Source: Bacillota bacterium (GTDB lineage: Bacteria > Bacillota > Clostridia > Christensenellales > Aristaeellaceae). Taken from it: a stretch of DNA of 44,141 nt. The stretch is taken from positions 1 to 44,141 of the forward strand of contig JAEYAR010000164.1 of NCBI GenBank assembly GCA_023404715.1. Direction: 5' to 3'. The notes beneath the pieces are model-generated. The model did no database searches. It was not told the origin of the DNA and saw only the letters and a program-made list of their open reading frames with translations. Below are positions 6,593 to 14,901 of this stretch, piece by piece (the stretch's first letter is position 1; each line of letters opens with the position of its first letter). The translations under genes and the position numbers were made by a program.

Positions 6593-8407
6593 ATGTTTTT
6601 AGCCAGACTGTGGCAAGCGATGCCCAGCGCCGTTTCCCTGGGCTTTCTTTGGGGCGTCATGACGCTGGGCGTATACATGACTTACCGCATCCTCGACTTC
6701 GCCGACCTCACGGTGGACGGCAGTTTCGCCCTGGGCGGCGCCGTGCTCGCACGCCTGGCGACCCTGGGCATGAATCCCTTTCTCGCGACCCTTTTTTCAT
6801 TTGGCGCCGGCATGGCAGCGGGCGCTTGCACGGGACTCATGCATACAAAATTGAAAATTCCCGGTCTTCTCGCCAGTATATTGACGCAGATCGGTTTATA
6901 TTCGGTGAACCTTCATATCATGACCAAGGCGAATATTTCCCTCAACACGTTCATCGCGGGCAAGCGCACGAGCCTGACGTTGTTTAATCAGGTGCCGTCC
7001 TTCGGCCTGTCCGACAAGATGGTCATCCTGATGTACGGCGGCATCATCGTGGCGCTCGTCATCGGCGTGCTCTGGTGGTTTCTGAATACGGAGATCGGCA
7101 TCACAATGCGCTCTACCGGCGACAATGAACGGATGTCGCGCGCCCTGGGCGTCAATACGGACGCGATGAAGCTGCTGTGCCTGATGCTCTCCAACGGTCT
7201 GGTCGGCCTCTCCGGCGCGCTCATCGCGCAGAACAACTGCGTCGCTACGCTGGATATGGGCGCCGGCGGCATCGTCTTTGGCCTCGCGGCGGTGATCATC
7301 GGCGAGGTGCTCTTCCGGCAAAAATCGCTGCTCGGCAAGCTGATCGCGGTTATCTTAGGCTCCATTGTCTATCGCATCATTCAGTCCGTCGTTTTGATTC
7401 TCAACTGGCCGCCCGAGGATTTCAAGCTGCTCTCGGCGATCATCATCGCCATCGCGCTGGCGCTGCCCGTGATCTCGGAAAAGCTATCCCCGGTATTGGG
7501 CAAAAAGAAGGGCCAAGCCCCCCAGGCGGTCAAAGCAGAGGATGAGCCTGCGCAGGGGCAGGCAAATGACAGCGTGGTGCAGCCCATGGGCGCCGCCGCT
7601 GCCGCGGCCTCTTCGCTATCGCTTTCCGGTATTTCCAAGACGTTCAACGCGGGCACGATCAACCAGAAGATCGCCCTGTCCGGCGTCGATTTGGAGCTCG
7701 ATCCGGGCGATTTCGTCACCATTATCGGCGGCAACGGCGCAGGCAAATCTACGCTGCTCAATTCCGTCGCGGGCGTTTATACCGTAGACGGCGGTCATAT
7801 CGCCATCGGCAAGAGTGCCGTGACGAAAATTCCAGAGTACAAGCGCGCGGCGCTCATCGGCCGCGTCTTTCAAGACCCCATGATGGGCACGGCGGCGAAC
7901 ATGACGATCGAGGAGAATCTGTCCATCGCCCTGCGGCGCGGCAAACGCCGCACGCTGGCCCCGGCGATCCGCGGCAGCGAGCGCGCGCGTTACCGTGATG
8001 CCCTCAGGACGCTCGATCTCGGGCTTGAAAACCGGCTGAAATCGCGCGTCGGCCTGCTGTCCGGCGGCCAGCGTCAGGCGCTTACGCTGTTGATGGCCTC
8101 GCTCACCCGGCCGCAGCTGCTGCTGCTCGACGAGCACACGGCGGCTCTTGACCCCAAGACGGCCAAGAACGTCCTCACCTTAACACAGCGCATCGTTCAG
8201 GAATATGGATTGACCGCGATGATGGTCACGCATAACATGAAAGATGCTCTGCAATACGGCAACAGAACGATCATGATGCACGAGGGAAAGGTCATTTTGG
8301 ACATCGACAGCAAGACCAAGAAGCGTCTGCACGTGGACGACTTGCTCGTAATGTTTGAAAGAGCCAGCGGAGACGCGCTCAACAACGATCGTATGCTGCT
8401 CTCATAA
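6593..8407 (+). CDS. Fused ABC permease-ATPase (TrpY-TrpZ-like)
   Basis: 604-residue single chain combining two proteins that are normally separate. Residues 1-300 are a permease of the BPD_transp_2/TrpY type with about 8-9 hydrophobic segments, including YRILDFADLTVDGSFALGGA and the EAA-like stretch TGDNERMSRALGVNTD. Residues 301-342 are a charged then Ala-rich linker. Residues 343-604 are an ABC ATPase with Walker A GGNGAGKST (379-387), signature LSGGQRQ (489-495), Walker B LLLLDE ending in Glu514, and switch His547. The ATG at 6593 has AGGAG at 6580-6584. The reading frame runs uninterrupted through the join, so this is a true fusion in the sequence given. Together with the upstream binding protein it makes a complete importer. 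Confidence 0.92.
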   Translation: MFLARLWQAMPSAVSLGFLWGVMTLGVYMTYRILDFADLTVDGSFALGGAVLARLATLGMNPFLATLFSFGAGMAAGACTGLMHTKLKIPGLLASILTQIGLYSVNLHIMTKANISLNTFIAGKRTSLTLFNQVPSFGLSDKMVILMYGGIIVALVIGVLWWFLNTEIGITMRSTGDNERMSRALGVNTDAMKLLCLMLSNGLVGLSGALIAQNNCVATLDMGAGGIVFGLAAVIIGEVLFRQKSLLGKLIAVILGSIVYRIIQSVVLILNWPPEDFKLLSAIIIAIALALPVISEKLSPVLGKKKGQAPQAVKAEDEPAQGQANDSVVQPMGAAAAAASSLSLSGISKTFNAGTINQKIALSGVDLELDPGDFVTIIGGNGAGKSTLLNSVAGVYTVDGGHIAIGKSAVTKIPEYKRAALIGRVFQDPMMGTAANMTIEENLSIALRRGKRRTLAPAIRGSERARYRDALRTLDLGLENRLKSRVGLLSGGQRQALTLLMASLTRPQLLLLDEHTAALDPKTAKNVLTLTQRIVQEYGLTAMMVTHNMKDALQYGNRTIMMHEGKVILDIDSKTKKRLHVDDLLVMFERASGDALNNDRMLLS

Positions 8408-8416
8408 TCAAGCCCA

Positions 8417-8438
8417 CCCCGCGCCGAAAAGCGCGGGG
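8417..8438 (+). terminator. Hairpin between importer and pyruvate kinase genes
   Basis: CCCCGCGC (8417-8424) pairs with GCGCGGGG (8431-8438) around a CGAAAA loop. The T run that would make it a convincing intrinsic terminator is absent, so it may be a weak terminator, an mRNA end protector or a leader element of the next gene. Confidence 0.45.
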
Positions 8439-8466
8439 CATTCCAATCGACAGAGGAGGATTTACG

Positions 8467-10230
8467 ATGAGAAAGACTAAAATTGTATGTACCATCGGCC
8501 CTGCCAGCGAGGATGTGCAGATGCTGTCCAGCCTCATGGACGCCGGTATGAACGTCGCGCGGCTGAATATGTCGCACGGCAGCTATGACGAGCAACGCCC
8601 GCGCATCGAGCATATCAAGCGCCTGCGCCGCGAAAAGAATATCCCGCTGGCCATCATGCTCGACACAAAGGGGCCGGAGGTACGCACCGGCGTGCTCAAG
8701 GAAGGCAAGGTAACCCTGACGGACGGCGATACGTTCGTGCTCACGTCGCGCGAGGTCGAGGGCGACGCCAAGGCCGTCTCCGTCACCTATCCGGCGCTGT
8801 GCACACATGTCAAGCAAGGTACGCGCATCCTGGTGGACGACGGCTTGATCGGTTTGGAAGTGCTCCGCGTCGAAGGCGGCACGGACATCGTCTGCCGCGT
8901 CATCGAGGGCGGCGTGCTGGGCGGCAAGAAGGGCGTATCCGTGCCGGGCGTCGATCTGGAGATCCCCGCCATCAGCCAGAAGGACAGAGAGGACATCCTG
9001 TTCGGCATCGAAAACGGCATCGACCTGATCGCCGCTTCCTTTATCAGCCACGCGTCGGACGTCATGTTCATCCGCAAGCTGCTGGAGGACAACGGCGGCG
9101 AAAATATCCAGGTCTTCTCCAAGATCGAAAACCGCTTAGGGGTGGATAATTTCGACGAAATCCTCAAGGTTTCCGACGGCATCATGATCGCCCGCGGAGA
9201 CCTGGGCGTCGAGGTGGATATGGAGGAGGTGCCCGTGCTGCAAAAGGCGTTCACGCGCAAGTGCAACATCGCAGGCAAGCCGGTCATCACCGCCACGCAG
9301 ATGATGGACTCTATGATGCGCAACCCCAGGCCCACGCGCGCCGAAGCGAACGACGTCGCCAACTCCATCATGGACGGAACCGACGCGATCATGCTCTCCG
9401 GAGAGACGGCCTCCGGCAAGTACCCGCTCGAAGCGCTCGGCGCCATGCGCCGCATCGCCAACTACGTAGAGGAGCGCTTCAGCTTTAAACGCATGGCGCA
9501 GCTACACGACGTCTCCGAGACGGGGCGGTCGCTCACCAACGCGGTCAGCTATGCCTGCTATACGATGGCGATGGATCTGAACGCTGCGGCGATCATCACG
9601 CCCACGCGCGGCGGTTTCACGGCGAGGCTGGTCGCCAAGTACCGCCCATCCTGTCATCTGGTAGCGACGACGGACGAGGAGAGGACCTATCATCAGCTGG
9701 GCGTGGTCTGGGGCGTGCAGCCCTTACACATGCCCTCGTCGGGCAATACGGACGACATGGTGCAGTCGTCCGTCGACGCGGTCCGCGATGCGGGCTTCCT
9801 CTCAGACGGCGACATCGCGATCATCACGGCGGGCGTGCCGACGGGCGTGAGCGGCACGACGAACTTGATCAAGGTGCACGTGGTGGGCGACGTGCTGCTG
9901 CGCGGCAAGGGCGTGGGGACGGCGAGCGCCTCTGGCCGCGTGTGTGTGGCGCACAAGGCGAGCGACCTGGGCAACCGTTTTTCGCCGGGCGACGTGCTGG
10001 TGACCTGTATGACGACGAATGAAATGTTGCCCATGATCCGCAAGGCATCCGCCATCATCGTAGAGGGCGACGATTTGACCTGCCATGCGGCGGTCGTCGG
10101 ATGCGCGCTGGACATTCCCGTCATCCTGGACGGGAGCATGCAGGCGACGCACAAGCTCAAGGACGGCATGAGCGTAACCGTCGATCCGAACTGCGGCTAC
10201 GTATACAACGGCGATATGACCAAGCGGTAA
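8467..10230 (+). CDS. pyk: Pyruvate kinase with C-terminal PEP-utiliser domain
   Basis: 587 residues; converts phosphoenolpyruvate and ADP to pyruvate and ATP, the last step of glycolysis. It opens MRKTKIVCTIGPAS and carries FSKIENRLG with the catalytic lysine, MIARGDLGVE for metal binding, and the family signature region MLSGETASGKYP. Residues of about 475-587 form an extra domain like the phosphohistidine swivelling domain of PEP-utilising enzymes, including TCHAAVVGCALDIPVI where PTS enzyme I-type proteins have the TSHAAI motif. This extension is known in Bacillus and clostridial pyruvate kinases. GAGGAGGA precedes the ATG. Confidence 0.97.
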   Translation: MRKTKIVCTIGPASEDVQMLSSLMDAGMNVARLNMSHGSYDEQRPRIEHIKRLRREKNIPLAIMLDTKGPEVRTGVLKEGKVTLTDGDTFVLTSREVEGDAKAVSVTYPALCTHVKQGTRILVDDGLIGLEVLRVEGGTDIVCRVIEGGVLGGKKGVSVPGVDLEIPAISQKDREDILFGIENGIDLIAASFISHASDVMFIRKLLEDNGGENIQVFSKIENRLGVDNFDEILKVSDGIMIARGDLGVEVDMEEVPVLQKAFTRKCNIAGKPVITATQMMDSMMRNPRPTRAEANDVANSIMDGTDAIMLSGETASGKYPLEALGAMRRIANYVEERFSFKRMAQLHDVSETGRSLTNAVSYACYTMAMDLNAAAIITPTRGGFTARLVAKYRPSCHLVATTDEERTYHQLGVVWGVQPLHMPSSGNTDDMVQSSVDAVRDAGFLSDGDIAIITAGVPTGVSGTTNLIKVHVVGDVLLRGKGVGTASASGRVCVAHKASDLGNRFSPGDVLVTCMTTNEMLPMIRKASAIIVEGDDLTCHAAVVGCALDIPVILDGSMQATHKLKDGMSVTVDPNCGYVYNGDMTKR

Positions 10231-10236
10231 TCGAGC

Positions 10237-10276
10237 AGGAGGCCAGGGCTTAAAGCCCTGGCCTCCTTACTCGATT
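10237..10276. terminator. Terminator between convergent pyk and plsY
   Basis: A 14-bp perfect stem (AGGAGGCCAGGGCT, 10237-10250, with 10254-10267) has a TAA loop, and outer TCGA bases can extend it. On the plus strand a T-rich stretch ending in TTTTT follows at 10271-10275 after a short gap. It closes pyk and probably also the minus-strand operon ending with plsY. Confidence 0.75.
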
Positions 10277-10283
10277 ATCGTTT

Positions 10284-10898
10284 TTATTTCTTTTTTCCCT
10301 TTAGTGTCGCAAAGTCCAGCCTGTTTTCTTCGCCCTTTAGCAGGCGCCGGATGTTTGCGCGGTGGCAGAAAACCGCAAGCAGGCCGATGAGGACGATGCA
10401 CACGGCGATGCGCGGATCGAACGGGGTGGAAACGAGGATGACGATGGGGTACAGGCACGCGCTGGCGACGGAGCCGACCGATACGTAGTGGGTCAACGCG
10501 ACGACCGCGATGAAGAACGCCAGGACGACGAGGGACTGAATGGGATAGAGGTACAGCAGCAGGCCGAAGGACGTTGCGATACCCTTGCCGCCTTTGAAGT
10601 GCAGAAGGACGGGAAAGTCGTGACCGACGATCGCCGCCAGGCCTCCGAGCAGCGCGCCGAACTTATCGCCCAGTAACCAGCCGCCGAGCAGCGCGGCGAC
10701 GACGCCCTTGAGCATATCGCCGATGAGCGTGAGCGCAGCGCTGGAGCGCCCGAGCACGCGCAGCATGTTCGTCGATCCCGCGCTCTTGCTACCGTAATCC
10801 CGGATGTCCATGCCCTTTGTGCAGCGTGAAAGCACGACGCCGGTCGAAAAGTTCCCCAGCAGATAGCCGACGGCGAGGACCAAAACGATCTTGAGCAT
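10284..10898 (-). CDS. plsY: Acyl-phosphate:glycerol-3-phosphate acyltransferase PlsY
   Basis: 204-residue polytopic membrane enzyme that transfers an acyl group from acyl-phosphate to glycerol-3-phosphate, making lysophosphatidic acid in phospholipid synthesis. The three PlsY motifs are present: GSKSAGSTNMLR near residue 36, GHDFPVLLHFKGGKGIATS near residue 92, and the C-terminal HRANIRRLLKGEE. Length and helix pattern match the family. It is the last gene of a minus-strand operon after der, separated from it by 1 base, and GGAG precedes the start. The DUF512-der-plsY order is common in Clostridia. Confidence 0.97.
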   Translation of the reverse strand: MLKIVLVLAVGYLLGNFSTGVVLSRCTKGMDIRDYGSKSAGSTNMLRVLGRSSAALTLIGDMLKGVVAALLGGWLLGDKFGALLGGLAAIVGHDFPVLLHFKGGKGIATSFGLLLYLYPIQSLVVLAFFIAVVALTHYVSVGSVASACLYPIVILVSTPFDPRIAVCIVLIGLLAVFCHRANIRRLLKGEENRLDFATLKGKKK

Positions 10899-10899
10899 A

Positions 10900-12228
10900 T
10901 CAATTCTCCTTTTGCTTTTGCCTTAAGATAAAGCGCAGGGGCGTACCTTCAAAGCCGAATGCCTTTCGAAACTGGTTCTCAAGGTAACGCTCATAGGCAA
11001 AGTGCATCAGCGTTTCGTCGTTGATGAACAGTACGAACGTCGGCGGGCAGCTGCTCTGCTGCGTGGCGTAGTAGATCTTCAACCGGCGCCCGCCGCTCAC
11101 CGGGGGCTGCAGCGCGCTCGTCGCGTCCGAGAGCACGTCGTTGAGCACACCCGTCGTAATGCGCTTGCTGGCCTGCCCGTAGGCGGCCTTGACCGTTTCC
11201 AGCACCTTGCCGACTCGCTGTCCGCTGAGCGCTGAAATGAAGAGCACCGGCGCATAGGCCATGAACTTGAGATCCTCGAGCACCTGCTTTTTATAGCTCT
11301 CCAGCGTCTTCGTGTCCTTTTCAATGGCATCCCACTTGTTGACTACGACGACGGCGGCCTTGCCTTCCTCGTGTACGTAGCCCGCGATCTTGGTATCCTG
11401 CTCAGTCACGCCGTCGTTCGCGTCGATGACGATGACGGCTACGTCGCAGCGGCGGACGGCCGTGAGCGCGCGAACGATGCTGTATCGCTCGATGGAGGCG
11501 TCCTCGATCGTTCGCTTGCGGCGGATGCCGGCGGTATCGATGATGTTGTATTGTGTTCCATCCTGCTCAAACTGCGTGTCGATCGCATCGCGCGTGGTGC
11601 CTGGGATGTCGGATACCATCGTACGGTTCTGCCCGAGAATGCGGTTGGTAAGGGAGGACTTGCCTACGTTGGGGCGGCCGACGATGGCGACTTGGATGAC
11701 GTGCTCTTGCGAATCGTCCTCGTCGCCCCCCTCGGGAAGCAGCTTGACGATTTCATCCAGCAAATCGCCCAGGCCGAGCATGTTGGCGGAGGAGATGGCG
11801 AGCGGCTCGCCGATGCCCAGCGCGTAAAAGTCGTAGATGTTGTCGTGCATGCCGGCGGTGTCCATCTTGTTCACCACGAGCAGCACGGGCTTGTTCGTGC
11901 GCCTGAGCATATTCGCCACATCCATGTCGTCCGCCGTCATGCCGGTGCGTCCGTCCACGAAAAAGAGGATGACGTCGCACGTCTCCATGGCGATCTCCGC
12001 CTGACGCCGCATCTGCGAGAGCAGTACGTCGTCTGTTCGCGGGTCGATGCCGCCGGTATCGATCAGGGTAAACTTATGCGTGAGCCATTCAACGTCCGCA
12101 TAGATGCGGTCGCGCGTGACGCCAGGCGTATCCTCCACGATGGAGATGCGCTTTCCGGTAATGCGGTTGAAAAATGTCGATTTGCCGACGTTGGGACGGC
12201 CTACCACGGCAACTAAGGGCTTCGCCAT
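10900..12228 (-). CDS. der: Ribosome assembly GTPase Der (EngA)
   Basis: 442-residue tandem GTPase needed for 50S ribosomal subunit maturation. Two G domains are seen: G1 motifs GRPNVGKST at 10-18 and GRPNVGKSS at 184-192, with NKMD (120-123) and NKWD as the two G4 motifs, and DTGG/DTAG as G3. A C-terminal KH-like domain follows, ending FEGTPLRFILRQK, typical of Der. The two G domains are joined by the usual acidic linker (EGGDEDD). It sits 3 bases after the DUF512 gene and 1 base before plsY. Confidence 0.98.
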   Translation of the reverse strand: MAKPLVAVVGRPNVGKSTFFNRITGKRISIVEDTPGVTRDRIYADVEWLTHKFTLIDTGGIDPRTDDVLLSQMRRQAEIAMETCDVILFFVDGRTGMTADDMDVANMLRRTNKPVLLVVNKMDTAGMHDNIYDFYALGIGEPLAISSANMLGLGDLLDEIVKLLPEGGDEDDSQEHVIQVAIVGRPNVGKSSLTNRILGQNRTMVSDIPGTTRDAIDTQFEQDGTQYNIIDTAGIRRKRTIEDASIERYSIVRALTAVRRCDVAVIVIDANDGVTEQDTKIAGYVHEEGKAAVVVVNKWDAIEKDTKTLESYKKQVLEDLKFMAYAPVLFISALSGQRVGKVLETVKAAYGQASKRITTGVLNDVLSDATSALQPPVSGGRRLKIYYATQQSSCPPTFVLFINDETLMHFAYERYLENQFRKAFGFEGTPLRFILRQKQKEN

Positions 12229-12231
12229 GTC

Positions 12232-13539
12232 TTATTCCTCCAAACCGCGCAACGCATAGAGCAACTCGGCGCCATCGTTTGGCACCGGGCGGATCGGGAT
12301 GCGCAGCGCTTCTTGCGCCTGCGCGAGCGTCATGTCGTCCAAAAAGACGTCTTCGCCCGCGCGCAGCATGGATTGTGTAATGAGTATTTCGTCGGCCTGT
12401 ACGCCGGAGAGCTGAGAGACCAGGTCCTGCCCCGTCAGCAGGCCGGATACGGTGACCGTTTCACCGAAGAAGCGATTGACTATGGGGCGCACACAGAACT
12501 CGACGCCAGGAATCGCGTGGGAGCGGACGAGGCGCTCCATGAACGGCGCGACGGACGTACCTGTCGCCATGACGATGCGCCGGGGCCTGGCGCCCGCGTC
12601 CTGCGGATCCAGGCGCAGGGCGGTCTCGAACTCCTCCTGAAACTGGCGCAGCAAGCCCACGCCGTTTTCGATCTGTGGAAAGTCTTCATAGGCTTCATAA
12701 GGGGGAAGGGGGAGCGCGGCAGTTTGATAAAACTCATCCGAGGGAAAGACGAAACGCGTGCCGCATGCTTGAAGCATCTTTCTTTGCCAGATATGCGCCT
12801 TTTCGACGACGGCCTGCGCTTCCAGGCGGGTATAGGGCCTGAGCGGGTATAGCCCCTCGCGGAATTTGGTGAGCCCTACTGGCACCAGCGCCGCGGTCAG
12901 CGCAGACGGACAGAGGCTCGTCAGGTCCGCGAGGGTCCTGTCCAGCGCATCGCCGTCGTTAATGCCCGGGCAAAGGACGATTTGGCAGTGAAAGTGAATA
13001 CCTGCCTGCGCAAAGCGGCGCAGGTGCTCCATGATACGGCCCGCTTGAGCGTGATGCAGCATGCGTTTTCGCAGTTCCGGGTCCGTCGTATGGACGGAGA
13101 TGTAGATCGGGCTGGCCTTGCGATCGATGATGCGCTGCATCTCCGCGGGGGGCAGATTCGTCAGCGTAACGAAATTCCCCGCGATCAATGAGAGGCGCCA
13201 GTCGTCGTCGCGCACGTACAGCGAAGGGCGCATGCCGGGGGGCATCTGCTCGATAAAGCAAAACATGCAGTGGTTGGCGCAGGTCTTCGGATACGTCATC
13301 AGCGTCGATTCGAGCGTCAGTCCGAGCGTATCCGCGTCGCTCTTGTCGACCTGAAGCGAATACTGCGACCCATCCTCGCGGGAGAAGAGCAGCGTTAGAT
13401 GTTTTCGGGCGGTTAAATATTGATAGTCCACCTGGTCGAGCACGGGCGTTTGATTGATCGAAATGAGCGTATCGCCCTCTTTGACGCCGTGCCGCGCAGA
13501 CACAGAGTGGGGCGCGACGGCGACGATGCGTTGCGGCAA
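12232..13539 (-). CDS. DUF512 family protein with PDZ and radical-SAM-like regions
   Basis: 435 residues. The N-terminus (1-65) is PDZ-like: IVAVAPHSVSARHGVKEGDTLISINQ. Cys87, Cys91 and Cys94 (CANHCMFC) form a radical-SAM-type CxxxCxxC motif for a 4Fe-4S cluster, followed by the DUF512 region including FVFPSDEFY. The family is widespread in Clostridia and its reaction is not established. The start is TTG at 13539-13537, with AAGGAGG at 13554-13548, eight bases upstream; the ATG just before it is out of frame. It is the first gene of the operon with der and plsY. Confidence 0.9.
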   Translation of the reverse strand: MPQRIVAVAPHSVSARHGVKEGDTLISINQTPVLDQVDYQYLTARKHLTLLFSREDGSQYSLQVDKSDADTLGLTLESTLMTYPKTCANHCMFCFIEQMPPGMRPSLYVRDDDWRLSLIAGNFVTLTNLPPAEMQRIIDRKASPIYISVHTTDPELRKRMLHHAQAGRIMEHLRRFAQAGIHFHCQIVLCPGINDGDALDRTLADLTSLCPSALTAALVPVGLTKFREGLYPLRPYTRLEAQAVVEKAHIWQRKMLQACGTRFVFPSDEFYQTAALPLPPYEAYEDFPQIENGVGLLRQFQEEFETALRLDPQDAGARPRRIVMATGTSVAPFMERLVRSHAIPGVEFCVRPIVNRFFGETVTVSGLLTGQDLVSQLSGVQADEILITQSMLRAGEDVFLDDMTLAQAQEALRIPIRPVPNDGAELLYALRGLEE

Positions 13540-13586
13540 GACGGCATCCTCCTTTATCTGGGCCTCATTGCAAACAAACCCAACTT

Positions 13587-13615
13587 ATTATCGTTTATTT
13601 AGGAATCAAAGTCAA
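13587..13615 (-). promoter_or_regulatory. Promoter of the DUF512-der-plsY operon
   Basis: On the minus strand, TTGACT (13615-13610) and GATAAT (13592-13587) are separated by 17 bases, which gives a start of transcription near 13580, about 40 bases before the TTG start codon. Confidence 0.75.
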
Positions 13616-13636
13616 GCGTTCAAATCAATCCGATTG

Positions 13637-13661
13637 AAAAAGCGGGCTGCAAGCAGCCCGC
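13637..13661 (-). terminator. Intrinsic terminator of the DUF1614-spoIIP operon
   Basis: On the minus strand, GCGGGCTGC pairs perfectly with GCAGCCCGC (13661-13653 with 13650-13642) around a two-base loop, followed by TTTTT (13641-13637). It closes transcription from spoIIP just before the promoter of the next minus-strand operon. Confidence 0.85.
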
Positions 13662-13662
13662 G

Positions 13663-13717
13663 CCTCGTACAAAATGATTCTTCATTTTGCACGAGGCCGT
13701 CGACAAAGTCGACGGCC
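13663..13717. repeat. Two further abutting hairpins after spoIIP
   Basis: Two large inverted repeats abut the terminator. CCTCGT-x-CAAAATGA (13663-13677) pairs with TCATTTTG-x-ACGAGG (13682-13696), with one mismatch. GGCCGTCGAC (13695-13704) pairs perfectly with GTCGACGGCC (13708-13717) around AAA. The two stems share GG at 13695-13696, so they compete at the base. Together with the terminator they make three stems in 81 bases, more than termination needs. This is compatible with a palindromic extragenic repeat unit, but no second copy is visible in the window. Confidence 0.65.
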
Positions 13718-13722
13718 AAAGC

Positions 13723-14901
13723 TCATTTGGGCGGTTCATGCTTATCCGGCTTCTTGCCAAACAGGCCGCCTGTGATCTCGCTCGTGTTCCGCTTCAGCTT
13801 TTCACCCATCCCCTTCCCGCTGCCCGTAGCGAGAAATGCGAAGAGGAGCACCGCCACGCCGGCGATGACGAGCATCCACACGATGCCGCTGCCGGAGCCT
13901 TCGCCGGAGTTGGCCGCGTCCGCTCCGGCGGCGCCGGCCTGACCGGACTGCGCCCCGCCGGCGGCGCTGTTTTTCTGTGCATTTTGTCCCGCCCCGCCGG
14001 ACGCGCTGCCGCTGACCTCGCCGTAGAGCGTCTTGGAGAGGACGTTTGCCATCAGATCGGCCGAGGCGATGGCGCGCTCCTTGGAGATGGTATGCGTGCC
14101 GAACTCCAGCAAAATGGCATGGGGCATGATCTCTTGATTGTAATTGCCCTTGCCGATAAAGATGTCCTTGATCAGCCCGGGATACATCTTATCTGCGACC
14201 GCTTTGATCTGCTTGGCAAAGACCCGGTTGGCCTCGCTGTTTTGGTTCGCTTTGCCGACGAGCAGACGCACCTTCGAAACGTTTTCTCCCTCTACGGTAT
14301 GCGTGTATTCCTCGGGCGCTGGGATGCCGTCCCGATGGATGTCGATAAGCGCGTCCGGGCCTTTCTCCGCCAGCCGCGTCGCCGTTTGGCGTGAACGCCT
14401 GTAAGCGCCGCCGTCGTGCGGCAGATGGGTAGATGTGTCCAGCTCGACCGTAATACCGCGCTTTTCCAGCTGCTGCTTGAGCTCCGTCGCCACGTCGTAG
14501 ATGCCCCCGCGCGTCTCTTTGCTTTCGGTGCCGTCGGTGGGGATGTACGATTCGTCGCTGTGCGTTACGTACAGGGCGATGAGCTTTTTTTGCTCCTGCG
14601 CATAGACCGGCACGGCGTCCTGCGCGTCGAGCCAGGAGACGTCGGGCATCTCTTCGTCGCCGCTGAGCGCTGCGACCGCCGTCTTATTCGTCTCGTCGGC
14701 GGATTCGATCGTATAGAGCTTGTTGTCCGCGCTGATGTACTCGTCCTGCACGTTCACCGTGCCCGCGATTTGAAAGAGCTGCTCCCCTGATTGCGTAAAG
14801 ACGGTGTAGCATTCGTCCGCCGTGTCGCCGACGCTCGCCATGGCGCCCGCCGGCTGCGTGAGCAGCGCAGCTAGGATCAAAAAGGACAGGATTTTTCTCA
14901 T
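13723..14901 (-). CDS. spoIIP: Stage II sporulation protein P (peptidoglycan amidase)
   Basis: 392 residues. SpoIIP is the amidase that, with SpoIID and SpoIIM, removes septal peptidoglycan during engulfment of the forespore. The N-terminus is a signal peptide (1-22, ending PAGAMA). The amidase motifs are YVTHSDESY with His114, IDIHRDG with His189, and NQEIMPHAILLEFGTH with Glu266. After the catalytic domain come a Gly/Ala/Ser/Gln-rich linker (297-338) and a C-terminal membrane helix (about 340-358) with a basic tail. SpoIIP is more often held by an N-terminal helix, so this topology is unusual. Translation is coupled to the upstream DUF1614 gene by a 4-base ATGA overlap. Confidence 0.9.
   Translation of the reverse strand: MRKILSFLILAALLTQPAGAMASVGDTADECYTVFTQSGEQLFQIAGTVNVQDEYISADNKLYTIESADETNKTAVAALSGDEEMPDVSWLDAQDAVPVYAQEQKKLIALYVTHSDESYIPTDGTESKETRGGIYDVATELKQQLEKRGITVELDTSTHLPHDGGAYRRSRQTATRLAEKGPDALIDIHRDGIPAPEEYTHTVEGENVSKVRLLVGKANQNSEANRVFAKQIKAVADKMYPGLIKDIFIGKGNYNQEIMPHAILLEFGTHTISKERAIASADLMANVLSKTLYGEVSGSASGGAGQNAQKNSAAGGAQSGQAGAAGADAANSGEGSGSGIVWMLVIAGVAVLLFAFLATGSGKGMGEKLKRNTSEITGGLFGKKPDKHEPPK

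Noticed and set aside
11371..12216. 281-codon open frame opposite der
   Set aside because: Long antisense frames are expected in GC-rich coding DNA; der is unambiguous on the other strand.
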